NCBI GenBank assembly: GCA_027596195.1 | Contig: JADGJG010000259.1 | Location: 1-27,318, forward strand | Source: Podochytrium sp. JEL0797 | Lineage: Eukaryota; Chytridiomycota; Chytridiomycetes; Chytridiales; Chytriomycetaceae | DNA length: 27,318 nt | Direction: 5' to 3' | In this document: positions 1 to 13,905 of the stretch, piece by piece | Position numbering within the stretch: position 1 is the first letter of the stretch | How the letters are laid out: every line of letters starts with the position of its first letter | The notes under the pieces: generated by a model | Told to the model about the DNA's origin: nothing | Databases searched by the model: none | The model's input: only the letters and a program-made list of their open reading frames with translations | Translations under genes and position numbers: made by a program

Positions 1-176
1 ATTCGGGATGTTCTTGTGTCAAACTAACGGTATGCAATGATGCAACAGACCGATGCGGATGTTTAGCGGCGGTAACTTTGTATTGACGAACCGCGTGAAA
101 CGATACGCGACCGTCAGTGCCATCTCTGCGGCCGTTGTTGTTGTTGCTTATATTGGATATAGAATGTTCCACAAAC
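1..176 (+). repeat. Inverted repeat, left copy (Miro intron plus last exon)
   Basis: Bases 1-176 match the reverse complement of 7985-7810 without gaps at about 97 percent identity. The first 99 bases, covering the intron and the start of the exon, are identical. The repeat is cut by the window edge and may extend further left. Confidence 0.92.
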
Positions 177-190
177 CTTCATCTTCATAA
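49..190 (+). CDS. 3' end of a second Miro-like GTPase gene (last exon only)
   Basis: This is the terminal exon of a gene that enters from the left edge; bases 1-48 are the end of its preceding intron, with a CTAAC branch point and a CAG acceptor. It encodes 46 residues after the junction: a basic stretch, a hydrophobic segment rich in Ala and Val, then a short tail ending HKPSSS and a TAA at 188-190. This is the tail anchor of a Miro/GEM1 outer-mitochondrial-membrane GTPase. The identification rests on near identity to the last exon of the complete Miro gene at 10642-7802. In 176 aligned bases there are six differences: four are synonymous third-position changes and two change residues (Phe to Tyr, Ile to Met). 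The reading frame is intact. Whether a whole gene lies to the left cannot be seen. Confidence 0.7.
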
Positions 191-193
191 GTT

Positions 194-199
194 AATAAA
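194..199 (+). promoter_or_regulatory. Poly(A) signal AATAAA of the left Miro-like gene
   Basis: The hexamer begins three bases after the TAA at 188-190. The stop codon of the convergent AHI1 gene is at 210-208, so the 3' ends of the two transcripts must overlap. Confidence 0.6.
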
Positions 200-207
200 T
201 TTTTTTC

Positions 208-3200
208 TTAAATCGCAAGATTCTTCCCTTCCCCGCGATATGAATGCAACGCCTTGTGCTCCACCATTTTCAAATCCAACAATAACTTGCTTGCCACTTC
301 ATCGGCAGCGTTTCGTAACGCTCTGATTTTTGTATCCACTTTCTTTTTCGGAATGGGTTGTGGTTCTGGGGTTTCGGCTGTGAGACTCATTCTGGACATA
401 TTCTGACTCAATCCAGCAATCACGTTTCTTGCCGCAATTGATATTCGGCCATCAATGGCGTCATCTTGCCCTTCGTCCCAGGTGTAGACAGAAACAGGCT
501 GATGTCCACCCGCGTTATTGGAATTCCCCCAAGCACTGAACGCTATATAATGGTCGCGCGGATGAAACGAAATATCAACGATTTGTCGATTAATCCCTGG
601 GATCAAGTAGACGTGCATGAGAGACCCCGTCTCTGCTTTCCAAACATAAACGCGGCCATCTGATCCACTTGCATACACGTGGGTTCCACAGGGAGAATAG
701 ATTGCACGCGACATTTGAGTTGCTTTCGCCTTGATGGAAGCGACTTCATACTTGTGGTTGAAGGTGTTTGGAATTCCAGAATATTTCGTCATGAGGCGAA
801 TGATTCTCGTGTCGAGAGAATGGAGCTCATTCGTTGTGAGGAATATCAGGACTTTTCGACCGCTCGGGTTGATAGAGAGACTTCGAATTCCGTGATCCTA
901 AACACCGTTTTTGGATCAGCCGCGTAAAACGAAGGAAATGGGTAAGAACAAACCAGCGATATAACTTTGATGCATTCAATAGCCAATGGAACAGTTTCTC
1001 CGGCTTCATTTACGTTTCCTCCCTTACAACTCCAAATACGGACAGCGCCAGCGCCTAGTTTTCTTTTTAGTCGCGATGAATTCCAAGCAAAACGACTATT
1101 ACCATCCCCGGAATACATTTTTGTGCCTTCAGGATCAATAACTATCGTGTTGACGGTTGAATTATGTCCATAACAAGACATCAGAGGACGGACTTGGTTT
1201 CGATTGTTTTCGGACGAGACCGTTTCCAGCTTCCAAACACGAATGACCGAGTCGGCGCATCCCGAAAGAATCAACTGGTTGAGAGAAAAGAGAGGGTGGA
1301 AGCAGACGGTATACACAAATGTTGGGTGATAAAATATGGCTGTTTGTTCAAAGTTGTGGTCATGGCGCGATTGGTAAACTCGGACACTCGTGTCTGCAGA
1401 AGCCGTCGCGAAAATGCTTGCGATAGTAAGTTAGCTTTATGACTAGATTTGTCTGATTTGGATACATACTCAATATCCCGAGCCCATTTGATGTCGTACA
1501 CAATATTTCGATGCCCTTCGATGCAGGTTACTTTTTCCCCTTTGATGGCATCGTATATTTTTACGTGATATTCCGTTAAGCTGAAGCAAGATACTGCCAA
1601 ATAAATTCCACTTGAGGAATATTGGCAAGCGAAGGCGCCTCTAAAGCAATCAACCGAGAGTTGGTTTCGCATAAACAAAAACGATGCAGATTTCTCTTAC
1701 TGAGCACTATGAATGGAAAAATGAAGCTTCTTTGGAACCTTGCATTGCTGGCCAGGTAATCTGCGCCATGTTTGCTGCGCATGTTTTTGTGAGAATCATC
1801 ATGGAAACATGCATAATTTTTTATACCTTGCTTGGAATGGTAAGAATAGTTTCTCCAAAGCTGGCTCTCTTGGATAAGTACTCGTCAATCAGCTGTTGAT
1901 TTGGTTTCGATTAGAGTGCGATTGTTATTCTGTCGCGTTCGGCGAGTTTACCTGCTCGTACGTCAGCTTCCCTTGCTCAATTTCGGTGGCTAATAAAAAC
2001 TTAGATATTGATATTTATGAGGGGGCCCGAAAACAATGTACCGTTCCGTGGACGCGTTGTGACACGCATTGGCATTGGACAAGGTTTCCCCGATATTTCG
2101 ACAAATCTAAAACACATTTAGATCCCTCGAGAGAGCAAATTATATAAAAGGTACTCACAAAGTTGAAGGATAAGGCGTTCTTTTCCCACTCAACCAGCAC
2201 TGATACACATACGGAATACTATCCACCGAATCGTTCCCCAAAGGCACTGCTCCCACTCCCGATGGACTTCGAGCCATCAAGTGTTGCGCTGAATTTACAA
2301 GCTGATGTCCTCCTCCTGGAAATTGGAACAATTGAAGCCTGAGTTGCATTTCAGTGTTGGATTGACCATGACCGGCAACCAATTTGATAAAGGCCCATGC
2401 AACGCGTCTCCAGCCGTCATTGCTCCTAATTTTCTGCGTTTGAGATTTCACTTTTGTGTATGAAGAAGAAAGATGCGGAATGGATACGTAACTCGTTGTT
2501 GTTTCCCATCGTTCCAAAATCCAGAATCTCAAAAAATAGAATCGTTGTTTCCTTCATTAAGCTGAGGTATTCGCAAATAACCAGCACGTTTTCGTTCCAA
2601 GATGCGGCAGTTGATTGATGCTTTTGAAAGCTGAATGGCTGAAAGAAACAAAAACGCCCAATCGATCAGTCCCCAACTTTTTTTCGATCGCATTGAAAGC
2701 ATATACTTTTGTCATGACAGGCAAGATGTAGTCAATACTCGAGCTCTCGTTGAAAGTGGTTGCGGGAATCGTCGGGTTCTTTCTCACGTACAGTCCCGTC
2801 GACGCGTCTGTTGATCTGATATGAGCATGCCAAACCCCATTGAAGCCCACGATTCATCGAGTTACCTATGATGTGGATCCGCACAACAGGATGTAATACC
2901 ATTGCATCCGCAATCAACGGATCCGTTTTCGAAACTTTGATATTGCAGACAAAGCCTTCAAAGTCATCCGCGTGCATTCCAACGTGATCAAACATGTTGT
3001 GAACTTTGGGAACGCGATCCGATTCGTCTTGCTCGATAGAATCATTGCTTCCGTTCGAAGAAAGGGTCTTGCTTTTGTGGGAACGCGTGGGGCTGCTGCG
3101 GCTGCGGCTGCGACTGCGAGACCGCTCAGAAGACGACAGCGGAGATGCCTTTTTGTGTTTGCGTTTCGTGGAGGATTTCTTCTTCTTCTTCTTTTCCTTG

Positions 3201-3268
3201 GGGATTCGCGCTCGGCTGCTGTCGCGGGATCCTGGATTCGATTCAGTGAGCTTGTGGTCCTTCGGCAT
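208..3268 (-). CDS. AHI1: Jouberin/AHI1 homologue, WD40 ciliary transition-zone protein
   Basis: Jouberin acts at the ciliary transition zone and basal body, so its presence suggests a flagellated organism. I join twelve exons: 3268-2866, 2807-2707, 2638-2493, 2425-2159, 2106-2042, 1989-1952, 1892-1827, 1738-1701, 1640-1470, 1416-1103, 1054-954 and 897-208. All phases agree and give 799 residues. Residues 1-134 hold a lysine-rich stretch and an RS-dipeptide run. Then comes the pre-WD Jouberin region, with IDYILPVMTK near 159, an ILFFEILDF block near 205 and the YPSTL motif near 304. WD40 repeats run from about 365 to 700, including GHRNIVYDIKW and SGDGAGAVRIW. The C-terminus is short and helical. 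The C-terminal SH3 domain of vertebrate AHI1 is absent. ATG 3268 lies 37 bp downstream of the TMEM94 stop. Confidence 0.9.
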
Positions 3269-3294
3269 TTTTTTCGATTCGTTTTCTTTGACAA

Positions 3295-3300
3295 TTTATT
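3295..3300 (-). promoter_or_regulatory. Poly(A) signal AATAAA of the TMEM94-like gene
   Basis: It lies five bases after the TAA at 3308-3306 and 26 bases before the AHI1 ATG on the same strand. Cleavage at the usual distance would fall at or just inside the AHI1 coding region. Confidence 0.6.
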
Positions 3301-3305
3301 TTAAA

Positions 3306-6300
3306 TTAAAGGGGGGAATGCATTCCCAACTTAGTGTTAAACTGCAATTGCGCCAATTTCTGAGACCGGACCCAGTTTTGCTTGTCATACCGTTTCACAA
3401 CCTCCTGAATCGGAACATTGATCAAGACCCCGAAACACGTCACAAATATCACATGCCAAGGCAAATCTCTGAGGGACACACTCGTAGGCGGCAATATTGA
3501 CAGAGAAACGGCGGAGAAAATGAGTTGGAACAGAATTCTGAATAAGAAGAAGAAAAGGTGGAAGTCAGCAAGCAAATTTCGCTGACCAAAAAAAAAGTCT
3601 TACGTCAATACCGAAACCAGCACCCAAACCGGATTCTTCCAGGGCGGCAGCTCCCAAATCGCGCGCGTGCGACTCAAAAACGTGCACGAAGCAAACACAA
3701 TCGCCAACACATAGTACACCATGAGCACGTTCTGGGAATACACGAGCGCCGCCGTTTCCTCATTGGTCAAATCCATCCATGAATCGGCCCCAAACGAACC
3801 AAACACGACTTTCCAATCTCCTACAAAGTGCCACAATGTGAGAATGAAGACAACAATGCTGCCGCAGCTTGGGACGGCGAATCGGGCCATGTAGTATCGC
3901 GCAGATCGCCAGCGGTCTCGCAGGTGATCGTTGTTTTTGACTGGTGAGTGCAGTGGTTAGTCAAAACGCGCATATCGTCCATGGCTACGGAAAACGCGTA
4001 CCTGGCATCGTAGTCATCACTGCTGGATCGTGCGGAGAAAATAAAAATCCAATCGATTGAAACGGGAAGATGAACCAGAGAAGCCACAATATCTGATATC
4101 CAGTCAACACTGGCGGCAAGATGAAGACATACGAGAGCAGCATGATTCCAGAGAGAGACATTTGGCAACCAATGTGGAATGAGAAGCCCTGCAATAAGAG
4201 GGAAATTAGTCCGAGTCAAAACAAATATCTCCCCACAGAATCAAAATTTGCACCTGCTGTCCATTCACAACAAGAGTCCTCGCCTCCCGAATCAGCTGCG
4301 TCAAACTATACACACTCGTATCAAAGTAAAACCTCAACGCGCACGGCGACGTCGTCACCCCAGCCCCCAAAACGAGCGGGGCCAAAGGATCATTGTCGCT
4401 GCGTTTCGTTTTGAGAGCCACGAACGGATCAATCGCGACCGACAAATCGGCCGTCGCAAACGACTCAATGTTGGTTTCGTTCAGAGAGCTCCCAATGCAG
4501 CACACGACTTCTCCGTTTTCTTGAAAGATTTTGATCATTTCGAGCACGCTCGGGGGCGAGGATTCTGCAAACAGGGAAACTCGGAGGGGCACGTCGTCGA
4601 CAGTTTCAATATGGCCTCGAATGTTTTCGACGCCTCTGGGAAGTTGGGCCTTCATGTCGTGAAGTTCGAGGTATCCTGTTGGAAAGGCCGCAATCAGAAC
4701 TCATGTCCCGCGACCAAAGCAACAGAAAGAGCACAAACCAGGGGATCCATCGGATGATGATAAAATGATACACGAGTTCCAATCGATTTCCAGCCCAAGA
4801 CGCTCAGCATAAGCCTTGCTCTCGCGCTCCGGTGCTTCGCTGAAATACACAAAACGAATTCCGGCCTAAAACAGAAGGAAAAACCCCCACTTCAGTAGAC
4901 AATCATTCATCGCCAGACATAATTCGAGACCACAAACCAGCTTCAAATCCTCAATCACGTTCGAAATGTTCTGCTTAGGTTCATAAAACAACGCGGCCAT
5001 TCCGAGGAACGTTTGGCAACGCAACACTTCTCGCAAATAGGCTTCCGGCTCCAGGGTGTCTGCATAGAGGGGCGAGTCGATGATGCTTGCAATGCGACTC
5101 ATTTTGTTTTTCCACCGCGATGAGCCGGCAACTTCGGATCGCAGCAGCTCGTCTTCTTCCGTGTTTTTGGCAGGAAACAGTTCGAAGGACGCGTTGCGTT
5201 CGACATAGGAGGCTGTTTTGGTGGTCAAGTTGCGGGCCGTGTTGCTGCTCGGGATGGGTCGATAGGAATATGCAATCACCTGGGCGAATCGCAGCGAGAG
5301 AAAAAGGTGTCAATTGATTTACAGGCTGAACAGTATTTCACTCACTTGCATATCGTTGTATACCGCGTTGTGATAAAACTCGAAAATCTTTTTCTCCACC
5401 GCATCCGTCATCAACTCGAGCTCTGATCCATTCCAATAATCAACACAGGATTCCACAATCAGCTCGACATTCCCATCCGAAAACAGTTGACACTCTCCCG
5501 ACGACGTGTCCAAGAATATCTGCGAGTTCGAGCTGGGCACTTCGAAATGGTAATCACTGCTCGTGTTTCCGACCCCGTTCAACAGAGACTCGACTTTGGG
5601 ACTGTACCAATGCACCGCCGTAATGGAACTGAAACTCTCCACCACACTGTCTTGGAACCCAATCTCCCTCCCAACGCGACACAAACAAGTTTGCCGCGCA
5701 GGTTTCACGCGGCCATCGATGCAAAAGACGTTCGGCTTGCGATGATTCTCGGTCCTCACACGATTCATTCTCCGATGCAGATGCATCTTCTGCCGTTCCG
5801 TGTCCCCTTCCTCACCCACCACAGTCGCAGGAACCGGCGCAGCGCAACTCGTGCTCAACAGCAAACTCAATCCAAGAGGTTTCAAACTGCCCATATACGA
5901 TCTCCAATCCTTGTCTTCGAACCGCAACCCGAAATTCGCCATCCCTTCCTCCTTCATGTCCAACACGATGGGTTCGGCAGCTGCCGCGGCCGCCGGATTG
6001 CCAAAGAATCCACCCGAAAAAGGCCCCAATCCACCACTCGCGGCTCCTGCCGTCCCACTGCTAATCATCCCACTGCTGGTGGCCCCGCCGCCTCCTCCTC
6101 CTCCGACTTGATCCTCATCCGCTCCCCCGTCTTTCAAGAAAAACAGACTATCGATCGTCGGAAACGGCATGCTCACGGTTCCTTCGCGATCAATCGCACA
6201 AATCACGGTTGCGCTCGCCAAGGACTCGACGAGATTCGTGGTTCGCGACAGTTGTCCCGTGTTGAAGTGGCTGTTGACGGGGCCCAGGCCGCCGTTTGCG

Positions 6301-7780
6301 ACGGTCGAAGGAGGAGTCATGGGTTCGTTGAAGATTTGGGACACAAAGGCCCGCCACACGGCTTTATAGTCGGTTTGGACTTCTTTTGTTGGTGGGGGGG
6401 CGGCATCGAAATCGTCCTTTAGAGCAGGGAAGGATTTAGGAGGGTGTTCACAGACAGCAGGAACTGCTTGGGAACACAAGAAAAAGGCTCACAATGTTCT
6501 CTTCGTCTTTGAAATCCTCTTTTGAATTCTGAAGCGCTTCGTGGAGGCAAATAATTTGTGCGTTGCCGAAACTCCTTGCCACCAGACAAATGAAGGGAAG
6601 AGACAAAGGCATAAGAGGAAGAACAGCGAAAAACGGCAAGCTGAAGAGTTGCTCAACGGCTTCTTGTTTCCGTTTGTGGTTGGTATTGGCGGTAAACGCA
6701 TATCGAAACACATTGGCCACGAAGCTTGCTCCAAGAACGAACCAAATCACACGGGTCGTAATGGTGGTAATGATAATATGCAATTGATGGTAAATGACCG
6801 AGTCAGGACGTTTCGAATGCAGGACGGAGTGCAAGGTGTCGACAAGTGGAGTTTCCAGCAGTTTGAAATAAAACTGTCCGCGTGTTGCGCGAGATTCGGA
6901 TTGCAGCACATCTGCATCGACGCTAAAGGTTGCTGGCTTGAGGAGCTGCCCCCTTTCCAGGACAGCAGGGATGCGGGTATTAATCTCTCCAGTTTGGGAG
7001 CAGTATTGGGCTTTCGCAGGCGCCTTGTCGCCAAATGCCAGTTGAACAATATCGCCCTCGAGCAGCAGATTGAAGGGAGCGTAGCAGACAACATCATCGA
7101 CGAGAACGCGTGCGACAGTGACGGATGCAATATTTGTGGGCAGGTGGTTGTCGGCCTGCAGTGTTTCGCGTCAGCTTTCCGACCATTTTTGTGCTTTGAT
7201 GGGAGCAACTCACAAGGCCCAAGCCCAGGCCCGCGCCCAGATTTTCGGAGGCTTTCTCCAGGCCATCGATAACGGTACCGATGCGGTCTGAACGAATGGG
7301 GGCATCAGAGGGGAATTGCACATGCAGAGTCGGTTACCGCACAGCTCGACGCGTGCCAGACGCCATTCGCGGCGCACCAGGGCAGCATTCAGAACGAGAA
7401 CAAGAAGGAGCATTGCAGCAGTGAAGAGTGCGTCGCGTCCAAGGAACTGGAGGCCTTGATGAAACAGTCAAAAGGACAGTGAAAAGAAGAACAAATAAAC
7501 CCAACTCACCCCCAACCCCCGCGGCCACAAACAGCACACAGATCTGCGCCACGGTTACCAGCATCACCGTGCGCGGCACCGTTTCCCAGAACGCCCGCCG
7601 CAGCCCAACGTTTGGATCGCCAAGGCCCATTTCTCGCTCGTGCTCAAGGAGCATTCGCCGCGCTACTGCCACAAGCTGCGTGCTGCGTGCGGCAGTGTCT
7701 CCGGGTGCAAGTCGTGGCCGGTCGTCACCGCTGTGCTGAGTGGATGGAGAGAGCGGCTGCTTTTCTTCCTCCATTTTCAT
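3306..7780 (-). CDS. TMEM94: TMEM94/ERMA-like P-type ATPase-related membrane protein
   Basis: TMEM94 is an ER protein related to P-type ATPases and reported as a Mg2+ transporter. Eleven exons join in phase: 7780-7501, 7454-7338, 7287-7214, 7155-6493, 6416-5346, 5279-4938, 4865-4739, 4675-4254, 4188-4002, 3940-3604 and 3537-3306, giving 1283 residues against about 1350 in vertebrates. Family landmarks appear in order: an N-terminal membrane pair; the actuator-like FNLLLEGDIVQL near 185; LLETPLVDT before a second membrane pair; the degenerate phosphorylation site DREGT at 454-458, where ATPases have DKTGT; GIRFVYFSEAPERESK near 850; LPRGVENIR and VVCCIGSSLNETN (hinge-like) in exon 8; several C-terminal membrane segments; and a conserved end, QFNTKLGMHSPL. 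A Gly/Ala-rich insert follows the DREGT segment. The start is the first ATG, 21 bp after the Miro stop. Confidence 0.9.
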
Positions 7781-7793
7781 CGTTCTTTTTGTA

Positions 7794-7799
7794 TTTATT
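7794..7799 (-). promoter_or_regulatory. Poly(A) signal AATAAA of Miro
   Basis: It lies two bases after the Miro TAA (7804-7802) and 13 bases before the ATG of the next gene on the same strand (7780). The whole intergenic gap is 21 bp. Confidence 0.6.
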
Positions 7800-7801
7800 T
7801 C

Positions 7802-10642
<2,841 letters not shown>

Positions 10643-10806
10643 TCGAGGGGGTTCAAAGCAACAAAAAATCAACGGCTGGCCCAGTCCCACTGCCAAAACA
10701 ATTCTCGCCCCAAAACAACACTTGGGCAACCCAGACATGCTGTCATCATCGTCCCAACAACTGTCCACAGAGGATTGTGCTGGCTTCAACTCTCCCGCTG
10801 CCGGGT

Positions 10807-12486
10807 ATGTTTTGTGAGCAGTGGGATGGAGGAAAGAGCGAATTGTCGGACACGTCAAACAGAACTAACCACGGATCCCTCCTGCCGCTGAAAACCAGGT
10901 TGAATCGATTAGTAACCACACAAGACGGGTCTGAAGAGTCTCCATTCACGGCATCGGTGTGCAATCCGCATGCTCAGAAGGCCAGGCTCTTTACTCGACA
11001 CGCGACGTGTTTGCCACGCCTGGAACATGCGACAGAGACCAACAAACTACCAGCATTTCCAGACGATGTCGATTTAGGATTTGGCGTGTTGAGGTAAATG
11101 AAGGGTGTGGTGTTGACTCGGATACGTGGGTTTTTTGACATTGCCTTGGCGCGATCAACGAGCCAACAGCAATCGAGACAACCTCCCATGATCAAATCCT
11201 ACTTCAATTCGCGTATTGAATTCTCGAAACCCCCGCGTTTGCCGTTTCCAACATCCAAAATGGGAGGTGGAGTGTCGCACTGGAATCAACGAGTTTCAGC
11301 AGCGTCTACCTCTTCTGGATTCAGATCCCTCTCGAAACCGGCTGCTAAACTCCTATCTACAAATAATACATCGGTGTGTTGTTTTGAAGCGATTCCGTGG
11401 ACGTATTTTCATTCAAGCGCTCCGTTTTCATTTCTGACCCCGAAATGATGACCCAACCCTCCCACCAAAAACAACCGCACAGTCTTTCCCTCTGAAAGGG
11501 AATGATGTATCATTTGGAATGGATCTAGATTCCGATGACGATTCGTCGCCCCCGGTTTCCCCGAGGTTCGGAGCCGCATGTCCGAAACTGGGTCGACCCG
11601 TTTCCAGCACGTTCGGAATGAACATTCAGCCTCTCATGATACCACCATCTGTGACCGATATGATGTCTCTTGAATCCCCCGTGTCTGAAAGAAGCGATTT
11701 GCATACTTCAATGGGTTTGGCGGAAGGGCCGTTGCTTCCGTGTTTGGACAAGTGCAGCGACGCCTTGAAGCGGATCACACCTGAAACGGTGGGCGTATAA
11801 TTCCATGAAATGAATGAACTAAAATCCCCTTGTTGATTCCAGCTTGTGGACGTGTTGGATGGAAAATACGCAAACGTGTTCCATGACTTTATGATCATCG
11901 ATTGTCGTTATGTGAGTTTCCATCGCTATTTCGATTGAAAACTAGACTCTGTTTTGTGTAAGCCCTACGAACATGCTGGGGGGCGCATTGCTGGGGCCCA
12001 GAATCTCCACACGACGTCCGATTTAGAGTCCCACTTCTTCCCCGCCGCACGTCCAGCCAACAATACTCTCCCGCGATTGATCATCTTGCATTGCGAATTC
12101 AGTGTTCAAAGGGCTCCCAGAATGTTAGTGATCGATTGTGAATTGCTATTAGTCCTCAACCTTTCGTTGTCAGGGGCCTTCACTTGAGAAATCATGATCG
12201 CAATGTCAATATGAGCGCGTATCCGTATCTCGAATACCCGCATGTGTATATTCTCGAAGGCGGATACAAGGGATTCCACGAGAAATTTCAGGTTTGCATA
12301 CATTTCCCCCCTTCCTCGGGTTTGTTTTCGCCGATCAACATTCATAATATCGTTTGATAATAGAGCCGTTGCAATCCGGACGGATATATTGAAATGAACG
12401 ATCCCGCGCATGTCGAGCAACTCAGGCAGTTTAGCAAACGCGAAGGGTTCAAGAGATGTTATTCGACGGGTTTCTTGAGAACTTAA
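10807..12486 (+). CDS. CDC25: CDC25-like dual-specificity phosphatase (M-phase inducer)
   Basis: CDC25 removes inhibitory phosphates from cyclin-dependent kinases and triggers mitotic entry. Seven exons join in phase: 10807-11093, 11163-11373, 11483-11788, 11843-11911, 11963-12123, 12174-12291 and 12364-12486, giving 424 residues. The C-terminal half is the rhodanese-type catalytic domain: MIIDCRYPYEHAGGRI, then the active-site loop HCEFSVQR with Cys335 and Arg341, then PRMGLHLRNHDR, and YILEGGYKGF before the C-terminal tail. The N-terminal 270 residues are low in recognisable motifs, apart from an acidic, proline-containing block in exon 3. The catalytic exons are secure. Exons 1-2 and the ATG at 10807 are less so; an in-frame ATG at 10609 would overlap the Miro start and is less likely. 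A decayed copy lies 3 kb downstream. Confidence 0.85.
10873..12482 (+). repeat. Tandem duplication, left unit (CDC25 gene body)
   Basis: From the GGATCCCTCCTGCCGCTG block onward the sequence is repeated in direct orientation at 13906-15497. The unit covers introns and exons but starts inside exon 1, after the ATG. Confidence 0.9.
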
Positions 12487-12519
12487 CTCGTGAAAATTAA
12501 AACAAATTAAAAATTCTTC

Positions 12520-12572
12520 TTCGATTCCAAACTTGACCCCTCCGTCCATCTACTCGATTCCATCTTGACCCC
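12520..12572 (+). repeat. Short imperfect direct repeat after CDC25
   Basis: Two roughly 20-bp units of the form TCGATTCCA(A)(A/T)CTTGACCCC occur about 32 bp apart, just after the CDC25 stop. Confidence 0.5.
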
Positions 12573-12602
12573 TTCCGAAGATAGCAAAGAAACCTCTTGT
12601 AC

Positions 12603-12927
12603 TCATTCGTCCTCATTCCAAACCGTGGGGTATGTTTTGGAAGCAGCCGTCGCATACGACTCGCGAGCCTCTTGCAGACCCTCTTGGACTTCTTTGCAAA
12701 CTTCGAAAGCGATCTGGAGTCTGTGAAAGATCAATTTCGAAAGAATTTTGAACATTCTGTGTGATATTTTTTGTTTTTGTTGGTACTGCGGGATCGCGTT
12801 CGCAGATTAGTCTTTGATCAGCAAGAAACACGATGCAGGTTTGAAAATAAAAGAAGAGTACACTGGGGATGGGGGATGGTGGAACCGGAATCTACGCAGC
12901 AGCCTCCAGATCAATATTCCAGTCCAT
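12603..12927 (-). CDS. Possible small two-exon gene, unidentified 49-residue protein
   Basis: I do not recognise this protein. ATG at 12927 opens a short exon to 12896. A GTAGAT donor and a TTTCACAG acceptor join it in phase to 12720-12603. The product would have 49 residues, begin MDWNIDLEAAALQIAF, continue as an amphipathic helix rich in Glu, Gln and Ala, and end in acidic NEDE. Against it: the intron (175 nt) is longer than most here, the donor is weak, the protein is very small, and no poly(A) hexamer follows. Its 3' end faces that of CDC25, 116 bp away. It may be one end of a larger gene whose other exons I could not place in 12950-13450, or chance. Confidence 0.3.
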
Positions 12928-13905
12928 TCTAGCGCTGCTGAAGTGCGTTGCAGTGGTGGATCAGCTGCTGGGTATGGTAACTTTGTTCCTCTCGCGTGCT
13001 GATCGCGCTCGAGTGCGATCGCGAAGGCGTTCGATATCCAACATCAAATCCAGAGATTTTCGCAGATAATTCAGGCTATTCCAAATTGATTCGCGATCAA
13101 CCAACCAATACGAACAAAATTTGTAACGGATGCGAAACACGCCGCTATCCCGCAATTTCGTTTCAAAATAAACGGAACGCGAAGAATACTAGAGATCGTT
13201 GTCAGTTCCAATGTGCGAGATTTGAGATGTGATTGGGGACGGAAAGGGTTGCCCACAATTGTCGCATATTTAATTCCAAGTCGAAAGACACGAATCTGGC
13301 GAAGCAGGAGAGAGCCGTCGAATTTGGCACTGCATAGTGAGTGTGCGCGGAGTGCAAGCCATAATTTTTAAACGAGTCAAAATGGGATTTTTCGCAAAAT
13401 GTCGTATTGAAAGACTCAGAACTAATAAAGTATGGCGCATGCAAATGACTGAATATGCGTGAAGCTGGCGAAATCAGTTAATTTTTCGCATGGGGGTAGG
13501 GGGAGGGAGTCGATTAATTACCGCTGCAACCGCAATGCTTGCTTACCGAGAAAAATGAAGTGATGTACTTAATATCGTAATGATTGTGGAAAGCAATTTG
13601 AGGTTGGGCGCGTACAAACGACTTGAATGTGCGCGAAGCTGGCGAAATTAACCGATTTTAAATGGGGATGGCGATGCAGGTGCAACGCTCGCTTGTCAAA
13701 TAAAGAGATGCAGTATTTACCGGACATCTCAATTCTTGCAAGGCATGCATGATCCAAATGTCCACGGTTGGATTATAAATGTGGCGCGGGGGAACGTGCA
13801 TAGAAAACAAAATTGACAATTTTTTGTCTCGTCCCCTCCTTCCGATGTTTTGGATGTCACGGCATCGCCAATATGGGGAAATAAAATTAAAATATAACCA
13901 ATCCC
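12928..13905. other. Spacer between the CDC25 copies
   Basis: About 1 kb with no convincing gene. Several open frames of 60-80 codons exist on both strands, but none could be joined or recognised. The right part holds a degenerate tandem repeat (13434-13719). The text becomes AT-rich just before the pseudogene begins. Confidence 0.5.
13434..13719 (+). repeat. Degenerate tandem repeat of about 173-bp period
   Basis: Unit one starts at 13434 and unit two at about 13607. Both begin GGCGC, share GCG(T/C)GAAGCTGGCGAAAT, and later share a GCAA(T/C)GCT(T/C)GCTT block and an AAGAGATG/AGTGATG-like end. The units are diverged and interrupted. The origin is unknown. Confidence 0.55.

Noticed and set aside
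5487..6422. Long plus-strand open frame of 311 codons
   Set aside because: It is antisense to TMEM94 exon 5, whose minus-strand frame carries family motifs; the plus-strand translation is Arg/His-rich with no recognisable domain.
12961..13444. Several 60-80 codon frames on both strands in the CDC25 spacer
   Set aside because: None could be spliced in phase to a neighbour or matched to a family; they are left as unannotated.
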